DNA of 64,000 nt from an uncultured Clostridia bacterium (GTDB lineage: Bacteria > Bacillota > Clostridia > Oscillospirales > Oscillospiraceae), in assembly GCA_932222125.1 (NCBI GenBank), contig CAKNZJ010000048.1, positions 1 through 64,000 on the forward strand. The letters are read 5' to 3'. Every line of letters begins with the position of its first letter. Positions within the stretch are counted from its first letter, which is position 1. The translations under genes were made by a program, and so were the position numbers. The notes beneath the pieces are model-generated. The model ran no database searches. It worked only from the letters and a program-made list of their open reading frames with translations, and had not been told where the DNA came from. Positions 9,095 through 17,600 of the stretch are shown here, in pieces.

Positions 9095-9123
9095 TTGACA
9101 GGCAGAGGTAAACCTCCTATTAT
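9095..9123 (+). promoter_or_regulatory. Sigma-A promoter of acpP
   Basis: TTGACA (9095-9100), 17-bp spacer, TATTAT (9118-9123). It lies 41 bases before the acpP ATG. Confidence 0.85.
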
Positions 9124-9163
9124 ATGTTGTTGAAAGCCACACTAAAAGGAGTTGCTTGAGACA

Positions 9164-9397
9164 ATGCTTGAAAAACTGTGCGCACTGATTGCGGAGCAAT
9201 TTGGGGTAGAGCCAGATAGTATCACTGCCGACACCACATTTGTAGATGGTCTGGGCGCTGATTCTGTGGATCTGGTGGATCTGTCCATGGCACTGGAGGA
9301 AGAATTCGGCATGGAGGAAATGGATGCGGAGGAGATTGAAACGATCATAACGGTGGGTGATCTGTATAAGTACATGCAGGATCACCTTGAGTTCTAG
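9164..9397 (+). CDS. acpP: Acyl carrier protein
   Basis: 77 residues, strongly acidic, the carrier of growing acyl chains in fatty-acid synthesis. The phosphopantetheine-attachment motif is GADSVDLVDL, with Ser at residue 36 when counted from ATG 9164, matching the usual position. An upstream in-frame TTG (9152) would add four residues but sits right on the SD AAAGGAG. The gene has its own promoter and a strong terminator, as expected for a very abundant protein, and lies between plsX and rnc as in many Firmicutes. Confidence 0.95.
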   Translation: MLEKLCALIAEQFGVEPDSITADTTFVDGLGADSVDLVDLSMALEEEFGMEEMDAEEIETIITVGDLYKYMQDHLEF

Positions 9398-9412
9398 ATT
9401 AGGAAATAGGGT

Positions 9413-9442
9413 GAAAGAGCCCCGCCAAGGCGGGGCTCTTTC
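9413..9442 (+). terminator. Intrinsic terminator after acpP
   Basis: A perfect 14-bp GC-rich stem (9413-9426 with 9429-9442) with a very tight loop, ending CTCTTTCTG. It lies 15 bases after the acpP stop and just before the rnc SD. Confidence 0.85.
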
Positions 9443-9456
9443 TGTGGAGGACTACT

Positions 9457-10131
9457 ATGAATGCGCTAGAGGATAAATTAGGCTACCGTTTTCATAACCG
9501 CAGTCTGCTGGAGCATGCCATGACGCACAGCTCCTATGCCAATGAGCATCGGGATATGGGGTTGAGCAGCAATGAGCGGCTTGAGTTTTTGGGGGATTCG
9601 GTATTGGGCGTGGTGGTGGCGGAGTATCTGTTTGCCACCCATCCAGAGATGCCGGAAGGGGAGTTGACCCGCACCCGATCGGCACTGGTGTGTGAGGACA
9701 GCTTGTACCAGGTGGCAAAGGTTCTAAATCTTGGCCGCTATCTGAAGCTGGGAAAGGGAGAGGACATCGGGGGAGGCCGGGAGCGCCCATCTATCTTGGC
9801 GGACGCTACCGAAGCCATGCTGGCTGCCATTTATTTAGACGGCGGGATAAACGCCGTAAAAGCTGTCATTCAAGGGCAGATATTGAATAAGGAGCAGGAG
9901 CGGTCGGTAGACCGGGACTATAAGACAGCGCTCCAGGAGCTGATCCAACGAAAGCCGGGAAGCCCGATCGTGTATCATCTGGTGGACGAACGGGGGCCGG
10001 ATCATTGCCGGGTCTTCGAAATGGAGGTTTCGGCAGGGGATGGGGTGACCGGCCGGGGAATAGGTCACACAAAAAAGGAAGCGGAGCAGATGGCGGCCAA
10101 GGCTGCACTAAAGATGCTGGACAAATCATAA
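9457..10131 (+). CDS. rnc: Ribonuclease III
   Basis: 224 residues. RNase III cuts double-stranded RNA, including rRNA precursors. The catalytic signature NERLEFLGDSVL (about 38-49) holds the acidic Mg-binding residues, with the second cluster DATEAMLAAIYLDGG near 110. The C-terminal double-stranded-RNA-binding domain spans about 153-222 (DYKTALQELIQRK ... GIGHTKKEAEQMAAKAAL). ATG start with SD GGAGG. A terminator follows at 10156. Standard length for the family. Confidence 0.97.
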   Translation: MNALEDKLGYRFHNRSLLEHAMTHSSYANEHRDMGLSSNERLEFLGDSVLGVVVAEYLFATHPEMPEGELTRTRSALVCEDSLYQVAKVLNLGRYLKLGKGEDIGGGRERPSILADATEAMLAAIYLDGGINAVKAVIQGQILNKEQERSVDRDYKTALQELIQRKPGSPIVYHLVDERGPDHCRVFEMEVSAGDGVTGRGIGHTKKEAEQMAAKAALKMLDKS

Positions 10132-10155
10132 CTCGGATTTGGTTTTAATGATCCA

Positions 10156-10200
10156 TACAAGTGCGGCCAGATGGATTTTGCTGGGCCGCACTTGTATTTT
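10156..10200 (+). terminator. Intrinsic terminator after rnc
   Basis: 13-bp stem (10156-10168 with 10184-10196), 15-base loop, then TTTT. Its 3' arm doubles as the -35 region of the next promoter. Confidence 0.85.
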
Positions 10201-10220
10201 CTAGAAATATTTGTTATAAT
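10192..10220 (+). promoter_or_regulatory. Promoter of the scpAB operon, overlapping the rnc terminator
   Basis: TTGTAT (10192-10197), 17-bp spacer, TATAAT (10215-10220) with an extended -10 TG at 10212-10213. Confidence 0.75.
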
Positions 10221-10266
10221 ATTTTTAATTTCAATCTATTTTGTCCAAAATAAAGGGGGAGAGCAA

Positions 10267-11067
10267 ATGGAGGCGCCCATCTATCACCTGGACAAGGTAA
10301 TCAAGGCTAAGCAGGAGGACATGGAGGACTTTCATGGTCCGTTGGAACTCATCCTCCATTTGCTGAGCAAGAACAAAATTGAGATTCGAGACATCAAGAT
10401 CTCTGTACTGCTGCAGCAGTATATGGAGTGGATGGAGCATATGGAGCGGTTGAATTTAGAGGTGGCCAGCGAATTTGTCACCATGGCCGCTCAACTGGTA
10501 TTCATTAAAACCAGAACGCTGTTGTCCATCGAGGATGAGACGGCTATGAGTGAGATGGAGGAACTGATGGCCGCGCTGGAAAAGCACAAGAGTCAAGAGA
10601 CCTATCTAAAAGCCAAGGAGGCTGCTGGTCTGTTGGGCCACCGGTATGAGTTTGGGCAAGACTATCTGTCAAAGGAGGCGGAAGTGATCCAACAGGATCA
10701 TACATACCGATATGTCCACGCAGCATCCGAGCTCACAATAGTCTTGCAGTCCGTACTGGAACGGGTGGACAACCGTTTACCTCCTCCGGTGAGGGCTTTC
10801 CAGGGAATTGTGGGGCGGGAGCCCTATCCGGTGGCGGACAAGGCTCGCTCCATTTTGGACAGGCTGGTTCAGTTTGGTGTCTCCCGGTTTCGGGCGCTGT
10901 TTCAGACAAGCCTTAGCCGCTCAGAAGTAGTGGCTACCTTTTTGGCTATTCTGGAGCTGTGCAAGGCAAACCGTATCAATCTGGCTGGTACGGTGGAGGA
11001 CTGCACCGTTACCAGCGCTGGAGGGGAGATGGACACGCCCCTTAAGGTGACAGTGGAAAGTTATTAA
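10267..11067 (+). CDS. scpA: Segregation and condensation protein A
   Basis: 266 residues. ScpA is the kleisin that bridges SMC heads with ScpB to condense and segregate chromosomes. The N-terminal domain has DFHGPLELILHLLSKNKIEIRDI, typical of ScpA, followed by SEFVTMAAQLVFIKTRTLL. The C-terminal winged helix (about 200-250) ends near SEVVATFLAILELCKANRI. ATG 10267 has the SD AAAGGGGGAGAG. An upstream in-frame ATG at 10171 would start inside the rnc terminator loop and add a hydrophobic stretch foreign to ScpA, so it was not used. scpB follows after 25 bases. Confidence 0.95.
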   Translation: MEAPIYHLDKVIKAKQEDMEDFHGPLELILHLLSKNKIEIRDIKISVLLQQYMEWMEHMERLNLEVASEFVTMAAQLVFIKTRTLLSIEDETAMSEMEELMAALEKHKSQETYLKAKEAAGLLGHRYEFGQDYLSKEAEVIQQDHTYRYVHAASELTIVLQSVLERVDNRLPPPVRAFQGIVGREPYPVADKARSILDRLVQFGVSRFRALFQTSLSRSEVVATFLAILELCKANRINLAGTVEDCTVTSAGGEMDTPLKVTVESY

Positions 11068-11092
11068 TCCTTGAAGGAAAAGGAGCCCGGGT

Positions 11093-11707
11093 ATGGAATT
11101 AAAGGAGCTGGAATCAGCCATTGAGGGCATCCTATTTGCCGCGGGAGACCCGGTACCAGTGGAGCGCATTTGTCTGGCGCTGGAACAGGACCGGGAAACA
11201 GTGGACAGTGTGTGCCAGAGCTTGGCAGATCAGTACAGCTATGACCGTCGCGGTATTCGCCTGGTTCACATGGAGACCAGTTGGCAGATGTGTTCTGCGC
11301 CGGAGCAGGCAGACTACGTCCGTAAGGTGTTAGAGAGCCGAAAGCCTGCCCGTCTGTCACAGCCGGCATTGGAGGTTTTGAGTATTATTGCCTATTTTCA
11401 GCCGGTGACTCGGGCATATATTGAGCAGATTCGCGGCGTAGATAGTTCCTATACCGTTGGATTGCTGCTGGAGCGGAATTTGATTTGCGAGGCGGGGCGG
11501 CTGAATGTTCCGGGAAGGCCCATGCAATTTCGTACGACAAAGACATTTTTGCGCTCCTTTGGTTTAACCAAACTGGATGATTTGCCTGAGCTGTCTACGG
11601 CAACCAAGGAGGGGGCTCAGCTGACAATGGAGCTGGAGCGCTATACCCAGCGGCTGCAAGCCGCCGAGGTGCAGAAAGATATAGGGGAGACGGGAGAGGC
11701 CCTATGA
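11093..11707 (+). CDS. scpB: Segregation and condensation protein B
   Basis: 204 residues. ScpB dimers bind ScpA in the SMC complex. Two winged-helix domains are recognisable: ELESAIEGILFAAGDPVPVERIC at the N-terminus and LSQPALEVLSIIAYFQPVTRAYIEQIRGV in the second. The typical ending LLERNLICEAGRLNVPGRPMQFRTTKTFLRSFGL is present in adjoining segments. Its stop overlaps the next start by four bases (ATGA), so the DUF2953 gene is translationally coupled. Confidence 0.95.
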   Translation: MELKELESAIEGILFAAGDPVPVERICLALEQDRETVDSVCQSLADQYSYDRRGIRLVHMETSWQMCSAPEQADYVRKVLESRKPARLSQPALEVLSIIAYFQPVTRAYIEQIRGVDSSYTVGLLLERNLICEAGRLNVPGRPMQFRTTKTFLRSFGLTKLDDLPELSTATKEGAQLTMELERYTQRLQAAEVQKDIGETGEAL

Positions 11708-12321
11708 CAGTGCTGATGATTCTATTGAGCATTGTAGCGATTTTCTGGATGCTTTCATTGATCCGCTTGGGCATCCGGGTTGTCTATGGCGAGGATGGCC
11801 TGCGGGTGAGTTTGCTGGTGGGGCCGGCAAAATTTTATGTTCTACCCATGCGGGAAAAAAAGCATGGAAGGCATGAGATGAAAAAGCGGGAGAAGGAGCA
11901 TGTGGAACAGAGGGTGTCCGTAGAAAAGGTAGGGCAGCATCAGGTTCTGGTCAGAATATTGGAGCTGATGCCCACTGTGCTGGAAGCGGCTGGAGCCCTG
12001 CGGCGGAAGATATGCATCAATGACGTGCATTTGACGTTGATCTGGGGAGGGACTGATCCAGCCTCCACCGCAATCGGCTATGGCAGGGCTAATGCTGTGT
12101 TAGGAATGATATGGCCGCTGGTTGAACATAATTTTAAGGTAAAACACTGTCAAATCCATACCGGCATAGACTATGAGCGCACTCATCCACAGGTGGATGG
12201 GTGGGCTAAGGTTACCATCACCGTGGGACAGATTATCGCCTTGGGGTGCTGGTATGGATTGAAGATACTGAAACTTTGGATACGAAGCGGGAGAGCCGCT
12301 GATAAACAACAGGAGGCATGA
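11704..12321 (+). CDS. DUF2953-family membrane-anchored protein
   Basis: 205 residues. A single N-terminal transmembrane segment (about 2-20, VLMILLSIVAIFWMLSLI) leads to a short beta-rich part (VVYGEDGLRVSLLVGPAKFYVLP), a very basic Lys/Glu/His stretch (about 48-75) and a domain matching DUF2953. Near the C-terminus is another hydrophobic stretch. The family is found in spore-formers and typically sits directly before gerW/ytfJ, as here; a sporulation-linked role is inferred from that context. No catalytic motif is visible. Confidence 0.8.
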   Translation: MTVLMILLSIVAIFWMLSLIRLGIRVVYGEDGLRVSLLVGPAKFYVLPMREKKHGRHEMKKREKEHVEQRVSVEKVGQHQVLVRILELMPTVLEAAGALRRKICINDVHLTLIWGGTDPASTAIGYGRANAVLGMIWPLVEHNFKVKHCQIHTGIDYERTHPQVDGWAKVTITVGQIIALGCWYGLKILKLWIRSGRAADKQQEA

Positions 12322-12324
12322 CCT

Positions 12325-12723
12325 ATGAGTGAGACAAACCATCCCATTAATGAAGTGCTCCAGACCACCATGTGTAAAATCCGAGAGATGGTGGACGCCA
12401 ATACTGTGGTGGGCCAGCCTATTGTCACCCAAGACGGAGTGACGCTGATCCCAGTGTCTAAGCTATCTTTTGGCTTTGCCACAGGGGGATCTGATTTTGG
12501 AAAGACACAGGGCGTGGCCAAGAACTTTGGCGGCGGCGCTGGTGCTGGCGTGAGTGTTAATCCAGTGGCATTTTTAGTGGTGCAAAATGGAACTGTCCGC
12601 CTCCTGCCAGTGGCCACCCCGGCCGGAGACAATGTCAGTCGGGTGGTGGACCTGGTGCCTGAAATGTTCGATAAGGTCACCGGTTATATTGAGAAGAAAA
12701 ACAGCGAGGATAAGCCGGAGTGA
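12325..12723 (+). CDS. gerW: GerW family sporulation protein (YtfJ)
   Basis: 132 residues. GerW is a spore protein needed for normal germination in Bacillus. The family core is clear: NTVVGQPIVTQDGVTLIPVSK (two segments), LSFGFATGGSDF, and the Gly-rich AKNFGGGAGAGVSVNPVAFLVV. The end is charged (EKKNSEDKPE). It follows the DUF2953 gene by only three bases and precedes dacF, a sporulation-associated carboxypeptidase, giving a coherent spore-linked block. Confidence 0.93.
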   Translation: MSETNHPINEVLQTTMCKIREMVDANTVVGQPIVTQDGVTLIPVSKLSFGFATGGSDFGKTQGVAKNFGGGAGAGVSVNPVAFLVVQNGTVRLLPVATPAGDNVSRVVDLVPEMFDKVTGYIEKKNSEDKPE

Positions 12724-12757
12724 GAACGGTCATACTACTCCCACCTGAGTATTTCGG

Positions 12758-13903
12758 ATGGGAGTGACCTTTTTGAGAAGAATTGGTGCCCTATTGACGG
12801 CTTTTGCCACGCTGTTTCTGTTGAGGCAGCCAGGTTATGCCATAAGCACCCATGCCACCTGTGCCATCCTGATGGATGCGGAGAGCGGTCGGGTACTCTA
12901 TGAACAAAATATACACCAGCCACGGCTCATTGCCAGCACGACCAAATTAATGACCGCACTGGTTGCCGTGGAGCAGTCTGATGACTTAGATCGAGAAGTA
13001 ACCGTAAAGGGAGAATGGCTGGGCAGCGAGGGATCGTCCATCTATCTGACGGCTGGGGAGAAAATTACGCTGCGAGGATTGCTGTATGGCTTGATGCTCC
13101 AATCAGGCAATGACGCGGCCATGGTTATCGCCTGTGATGTGGCAGGAAGTGAGGCCGACTTTGTAGCATTGATGAATAAGAAGGCTGCACAGTTGGGTAT
13201 GAAGAACACTTCCTTTGCAAATCCAAGCGGGCTCAATCACGATGATCACTATTCCACTGCCTATGATATGGCTTTGCTGGCTCAGGCATGCCTGGACAAT
13301 CAGGAGGTTGCGGCTATCTGTGCCACTAAATCCATCACGGTGGGCAACAGAACCTTTGTCAACCACAATAAACTGCTTCACCGCTATGACGGCTGTGTGG
13401 GTATGAAAACGGGATATACTGAAAAGGCGGGAAGGACGTTGGTGTCCGCAGCCACAAGAAATGGGCAGACCTTGATCTGCGTCACCCTCAATGACGGCAA
13501 CGACTGGAATGATCACACCAAGTTGCTGGACTTTGGATTTGACTACTATCCACGACAAGTCCTATGTGCGCCCGGGGAGAGTTTTGGTGCCGTATTAGTG
13601 ACCGGAAGCCTGTTGCCATGTGTGCCGGCAACAGCGGCGGAAGAGGTGGGATATCCTTTGGGTTCCGGAGAGTCTTTAGGCATGGAGGTTGAGATGGTGG
13701 ATTTGGCGGCATCTCCCGTCGCCGTTGGAATGCCTTTGGGGGAAGCGGTGTGGCGGCTGAATGGCAAGCCTGTGGCCAGGGTTCCGTTGGTGAGTGCCGT
13801 ATATGTAGGTAGGGATTTGCGGGATCCGCAGAATTTTTGGGAACGGCTCCGAGGTTTCTTTGGAAGGGAAGAGATTGTTCAATCCGGGGGCCGATTGATT
13901 TAA
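12758..13903 (+). CDS. dacF: D-alanyl-D-alanine carboxypeptidase (DacF-like)
   Basis: 381 residues, a penicillin-binding protein of the low-molecular-weight S11 class that trims the terminal D-Ala from peptidoglycan stems. It has a signal peptide (LLTAFATLFLLRQPGYA), then catalytic STTK (Ser about 56), SGND and KTGYT motifs, and a C-terminal beta-rich PBP5_C-type domain (from about 265). The frame begins at ATG 12758, but a TTG at 12773 has a better-spaced GGGAGTG and gives MRRIGALL; both leave the signal peptide intact. The gerW neighbour supports a spore-cortex role. Confidence 0.92.
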   Translation: MGVTFLRRIGALLTAFATLFLLRQPGYAISTHATCAILMDAESGRVLYEQNIHQPRLIASTTKLMTALVAVEQSDDLDREVTVKGEWLGSEGSSIYLTAGEKITLRGLLYGLMLQSGNDAAMVIACDVAGSEADFVALMNKKAAQLGMKNTSFANPSGLNHDDHYSTAYDMALLAQACLDNQEVAAICATKSITVGNRTFVNHNKLLHRYDGCVGMKTGYTEKAGRTLVSAATRNGQTLICVTLNDGNDWNDHTKLLDFGFDYYPRQVLCAPGESFGAVLVTGSLLPCVPATAAEEVGYPLGSGESLGMEVEMVDLAASPVAVGMPLGEAVWRLNGKPVARVPLVSAVYVGRDLRDPQNFWERLRGFFGREEIVQSGGRLI

Positions 13904-13918
13904 AACGGAGGGATGGCG

Positions 13919-14623
13919 GTGGAGGAGCGCCTGCAAAAGATCTTGTCACAGTCAGGAGTCTGCTCCCGGCGGCGGGCAGAAGAATATCTGGCCGCCGGCC
14001 GGGTCACCGTCAATGGTGTGCCTGCCAGAATAGGAGACAAGGCAGACCCTGCACATGATCGGGTGGAGATAGATGGAAAGCTAATTTCCTTTACTGCCCA
14101 TCATACTTATTTGATGTTGTACAAGCCGCGCGGCTATGTGACAACGCTGTCCGATGAATGGGGAAGAAAAACGGTGGCAGAGCTAGTGTCTGATTGCCCG
14201 AGCCGGGTGTGGCCGGTAGGACGGTTAGATATGGACTCGGAAGGGCTGTTATTGATGACGGATGATGGGGCGATGACCCACCGCTTAACCCATCCATCTC
14301 ATGAAATTGACAAGGTGTACACCGTTTGGGTGTTGGGAGATGTGAGGGCTGGTATCAAGCGGCTGCAGGGGATGAATCGGTTAGAGGGTGAGAGCATTAA
14401 GCCGCCTCAGGTATGCATTCTGGAGCAGAGCAAGGAGGGGGGCCTTCTGTCTGTGACTATCCATGAGGGGAAAAACCGGCAGATTCGCCGCATGTGCGCC
14501 GCCGCTGATTTGGCGGTTACCAGGCTCAAGCGGGTACAGGAGGGGAAGGTGTGCCTGGGAGGGTTGATGCCAGGCCAGTGGCGGCATTTAAGTGGCGAAG
14601 AGATTGATGACTTAAGCAGGTAA
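13919..14623 (+). CDS. RsuA/RluB-type rRNA pseudouridine synthase
   Basis: 234 residues. An N-terminal S4 RNA-binding domain (ERLQKILSQSGVCSRRRAEEYLAAGRV) precedes the catalytic domain with the active-site motif VGRLDMDSEGLLLMTDDG, whose first Asp is the nucleophile. GKNRQIRRMC is the other family signature. The product isomerises one uridine in rRNA; RluB-type 23S specificity is likely but unproven. GTG 13919 has GGAGGG six bases upstream. ATG 13913 directly abuts that SD and is less plausible. The gene follows dacF closely. Confidence 0.92.
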   Translation: MEERLQKILSQSGVCSRRRAEEYLAAGRVTVNGVPARIGDKADPAHDRVEIDGKLISFTAHHTYLMLYKPRGYVTTLSDEWGRKTVAELVSDCPSRVWPVGRLDMDSEGLLLMTDDGAMTHRLTHPSHEIDKVYTVWVLGDVRAGIKRLQGMNRLEGESIKPPQVCILEQSKEGGLLSVTIHEGKNRQIRRMCAAADLAVTRLKRVQEGKVCLGGLMPGQWRHLSGEEIDDLSR

Positions 14624-14647
14624 ATTTTTGGGGGATGTGAAAAATGC

Positions 14648-14676
14648 TTGCCTTTTATCAGACAAGACGGTATGAT
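14648..14676 (+). promoter_or_regulatory. Promoter of the rpiR-ispH block
   Basis: TTGCCT (14648-14653), 17-bp spacer, TATGAT (14671-14676). A perfect 10-bp hairpin without U-tract (14687-14711, GAAACCGTC/GACGGTTTC) lies just downstream, in the untranslated leader, and could be an operator or an RNA stabiliser. Confidence 0.6.
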
Positions 14677-14737
14677 AAAAAGCGGTAGAAACCGTCTGCG
14701 GGACGGTTTCTGAACTGTATGTGAGAGAAGGAACACT

Positions 14738-15610
14738 ATGGGGCTGGATATTCTTACTATCATTCAAGAGCGAATGAGTACATTTTCCAAGGGACAGAAG
14801 CTGATTGGGCAATATATTTTGGATAACTATGAAAAGGCAGCGTTTATGACTGCTGCCAAACTGGGGGCGGCAGTACAGGTCAGCGAATCCACAGTGGTTC
14901 GGTTTGCCGCTGAGTTGGGTTTTGATGGTTATCCCGCCATGTTGAAGGTCCTGCAGGAGTTAATTCGGGGTAAGTTGACTGCGGTACAGCGCATTGAGGT
15001 GTCAAACGACCGGCTGGGGACTCAGGATGTGCTGGATACGGTGGTTCAGTCGGACATAGAAAAGCTGCGACTGTCCTTGACCGAGATGGATCGAGAGGAC
15101 TTTACCGCAGTGGTGGACACTATTGTGAAAGCAAGGCGTATTTACATCTTAGGGGTGCGCTCCTCCGCAGCGCTATCGGAATTTTTGTCCTTTTACTTTA
15201 AGCTGATTTTTGATAATGTGTGGCAGGTGCAGACTTCCCTGGCCAGCGAGATGTTTGAGCAGATACTCCGGGTGGGACCCAATGACGTGATGATTGGCAT
15301 CAGCTTTCCCCGATATTCCACCCGGTCGGTACGGGCCATGGAGTTCGCCCGGGACCGTGGAGCTACGGTGGTGGCCATCACCGACAGCAAGATGTCGCCT
15401 CTATATGAGAGCGCTCATTATCGTCTTTTGGCGAAGAGCGATATGGCCTCCTTTGTGGATTCGCTGGTGGCTCCCCTCTCTATCATCAATGCGCTGATTG
15501 TGGCCGTTGGGCGAAAAAAGTCCGCTGAGGTTACAGCTGCTTTTGAAAGTCTAGAGCGGATTTGGGATGAGTATAAGGTCTACGAAAAGGTGCAATATGA
15601 TGAGAAATAA
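14738..15610 (+). CDS. MurR/RpiR family transcriptional regulator
   Basis: 290 residues. An N-terminal HTH_6 domain (about 1-77: STFSKGQKLIGQYILDNYEKAA, VSESTVVRFAAELGFDGYP) is joined to a SIS phosphosugar-binding domain (about 125-260: IYILGVRSSAALSEF, GISFPRYSTRSVRAMEFA, VVAITDSKMSPL). Regulators of this type sense sugar phosphates. Here it precedes a flavoprotein, cmk, plsC and ispH-rpsA, not a sugar operon, so its targets cannot be inferred from neighbours. ATG start with SD AGAAGGA. Confidence 0.9.
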   Translation: MGLDILTIIQERMSTFSKGQKLIGQYILDNYEKAAFMTAAKLGAAVQVSESTVVRFAAELGFDGYPAMLKVLQELIRGKLTAVQRIEVSNDRLGTQDVLDTVVQSDIEKLRLSLTEMDREDFTAVVDTIVKARRIYILGVRSSAALSEFLSFYFKLIFDNVWQVQTSLASEMFEQILRVGPNDVMIGISFPRYSTRSVRAMEFARDRGATVVAITDSKMSPLYESAHYRLLAKSDMASFVDSLVAPLSIINALIVAVGRKKSAEVTAAFESLERIWDEYKVYEKVQYDEK

Positions 15611-15637
15611 CGTTTCCATAAGCGGCTGGAGTTATCC

Positions 15638-16888
15638 ATGACCCGCAGTCGGGTGGTGGTGGCAGGAGGCGGAGCGGCAGGGATGATGGCAGCCATCACC
15701 GCCGCCCGACAAGGGGCTTCGGTACTGCTGTTGGAGCCCAATGAAAAGGTGGGGCGTAAACTTTATATCACAGGTAAGGGCCGCTGTAATGTGACAAATC
15801 ATTGCAGTCTAGCCCAATTTATGGATAATATCCCCCGCAATGGAAGATTTTTATATAGTGCGCTCAGCCGATTTGGACCGGAAGAGACCATAGCCTTTTT
15901 TGAAGCGCTGGATGTGCCCTTGAAGACGGAGCGGGGCCGCCGGGTGTTTCCCCAGTCAGACCGGTCCTCTGATATCATTGACGCTCTGTTTTTAGAGCTG
16001 CGCCGTCAGAGGGTAGAGCTGTGCCGGGATCGGGTGACTGGACTGTGGGCGGTGCAAGGTAGGTTGGATAGAATAGAAACCGAACACAGCGGACAAATCA
16101 AGGACTGTAAGGCGATTATACTTGCTACAGGTGGGGCATCCTATCCGCGAACTGGCTCCACCGGTGACGGCTATCGGCTGGCCCGAGCAGTTGGGCATAC
16201 CATACGGCCAATTCGTGGCTCACTGGTGCCACTGGAATCACGAGATCCCTGTTGTACACAGTTACAGGGCCTATCTCTGCGCAATGTAGAATTGACGGTT
16301 CAAGACGATGCAGGAAAGCGGGTGTTTTGTCAACAGGGAGAGCTTCTATTCACCCATTTTGGGATGTCAGGTCCATTGGCTTTGTCCGCTTCCGCCCATC
16401 TGGATTTTGAAAAACACCGGTATGTTGCCCACATTGACCTCAAACCCGCATTGGATGAGCAAAGACTGGACGCCAGACTGCTGCGGGACTTTGAGGAGAA
16501 AATGAACCAGGATTATGCCAATGCCCTGCGGGGACTGATTCCCCAATCCATGGTGCCCGTTTTTGTGGAACGTACCGCTATCCCGGCTGATACTAAAGTC
16601 CATCACATCCGCAGGGAACAGCGGCGCAGATTGTTGGAGTGTCTAAAGAGCTTGTCCTTTCCCCTGGCAGGTACCCGCCCAGTGAGGGAGGCGGTAATCA
16701 CATCAGGAGGTGTGGATGTGGGGGAGATAAATCCCAAGACGATGGAATCTAAAAAAGTGCCTGGTTTGTATTTTGCGGGGGAACTGCTGGATTTGGATGC
16801 CTATACCGGGGGCTTTAATTTACAAATTGCATGGTCTACAGGTTATGCGGCTGGTTTAGCTGCTGCAGACCGGACAGAGAATCTTTGA
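15638..16888 (+). CDS. HI0933/YhiN-family FAD-dependent oxidoreductase
   Basis: 416 residues. The N-terminus has the FAD-binding VVVAGGGAAGMMAAITAARQG dinucleotide fold, then GKGRCNVTNHC, a hallmark of this family, LATGGASYPRTGSTGDG and HFGMSGPLAL. The C-terminus reads TSGGVDVGEINPKTMESK and GELLDLDAYTGGFNLQIAWSTG, again typical. Family members are often labelled aminoacetone oxidase, but the physiological substrate is not established. It is cytosolic. The close spacing to rpiR upstream (27 bases) and cmk downstream implies one operon. Confidence 0.9.
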   Translation: MTRSRVVVAGGGAAGMMAAITAARQGASVLLLEPNEKVGRKLYITGKGRCNVTNHCSLAQFMDNIPRNGRFLYSALSRFGPEETIAFFEALDVPLKTERGRRVFPQSDRSSDIIDALFLELRRQRVELCRDRVTGLWAVQGRLDRIETEHSGQIKDCKAIILATGGASYPRTGSTGDGYRLARAVGHTIRPIRGSLVPLESRDPCCTQLQGLSLRNVELTVQDDAGKRVFCQQGELLFTHFGMSGPLALSASAHLDFEKHRYVAHIDLKPALDEQRLDARLLRDFEEKMNQDYANALRGLIPQSMVPVFVERTAIPADTKVHHIRREQRRRLLECLKSLSFPLAGTRPVREAVITSGGVDVGEINPKTMESKKVPGLYFAGELLDLDAYTGGFNLQIAWSTGYAAGLAAADRTENL

Positions 16889-16907
16889 GGAAAGGGCGTT
16901 TGTGCAT

Positions 16908-17585
16908 ATGAAACGCAGAAGTATTGCCATTGATGGACCCTCTGGGGCCGGAAAATCCACTCTTGCCAAACAGCTGGCGGCAGAACTTGGGTTTCATTAT
17001 GTGGACACAGGCGCGATTTACCGCACGGTGGCCTTGGCCGCCTGCCGGAATGGGATTGACTGTGGGGATGGTGCCGCTGTTGCAAAGCTATTGCCAGATC
17101 TGGAGATTACCTTAAATTACGGAAAAGATGGTTTTCAGCACATGTACCTTGACGGCGAGGATGTGACGGAGGCAATACGCCAGGAAGAGATATCTGTCTA
17201 TACCTCTAGAGTGGCGGCTATCCCGGCAGTGCGGGAATTTTTGCTGGAAACCCAACGGAGATTGGCCCGGCAACACGACGTCATTATGGATGGCAGGGAT
17301 ATCGGAACAGTGGTGCTGCCCCAGGCCGATTTGAAGATATATCTTACCGCCAGCCCGGAGGCCAGGGCTCGCCGGCGCTATTTAGAACTGATAGCCCGAG
17401 GAGAGCAGGTAGATCTGGATCATGTTCTACGGGATGTGGTAGAGCGAGACCGCCGGGATATGGAGCGTGAGGTGGCCCCCTTGCGTCAGGCGGAGAATGC
17501 GGTGGTGGTGGATACCACCGGTCTGGATTTAAAGGAGAGTTTTAGGCTGATGCTGAATCATATCAAAACCTGCCTGGGGGCATAA
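16908..17585 (+). CDS. cmk: Cytidylate kinase
   Basis: 225 residues. Cmk phosphorylates CMP and dCMP using ATP. The P-loop IDGPSGAGKSTLAKQLA lies near residue 7. FHYVDTGAIYRTVAL and DGRDIGTVVLPQADLKIYLTA are the CMP-binding family motifs, and the lid region includes ARRRYLEL and RDRRDMEREVAPL. An in-frame GTG at 16902 adds two residues; ATG 16908 with GAGGAAAGGG upstream is preferred. The order cmk-plsC-ispH/rpsA is common in Clostridia. Confidence 0.96.
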   Translation: MKRRSIAIDGPSGAGKSTLAKQLAAELGFHYVDTGAIYRTVALAACRNGIDCGDGAAVAKLLPDLEITLNYGKDGFQHMYLDGEDVTEAIRQEEISVYTSRVAAIPAVREFLLETQRRLARQHDVIMDGRDIGTVVLPQADLKIYLTASPEARARRRYLELIARGEQVDLDHVLRDVVERDRRDMEREVAPLRQAENAVVVDTTGLDLKESFRLMLNHIKTCLGA

Positions 17586-17600
17586 AAGAGAGGCGGAACT

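Noticed and set aside
10171..10266. 32-residue hydrophobic N-terminal extension of ScpA
   Set aside because: It starts inside the rnc terminator and covers the promoter; ATG 10267 has the SD and normal ScpA length.
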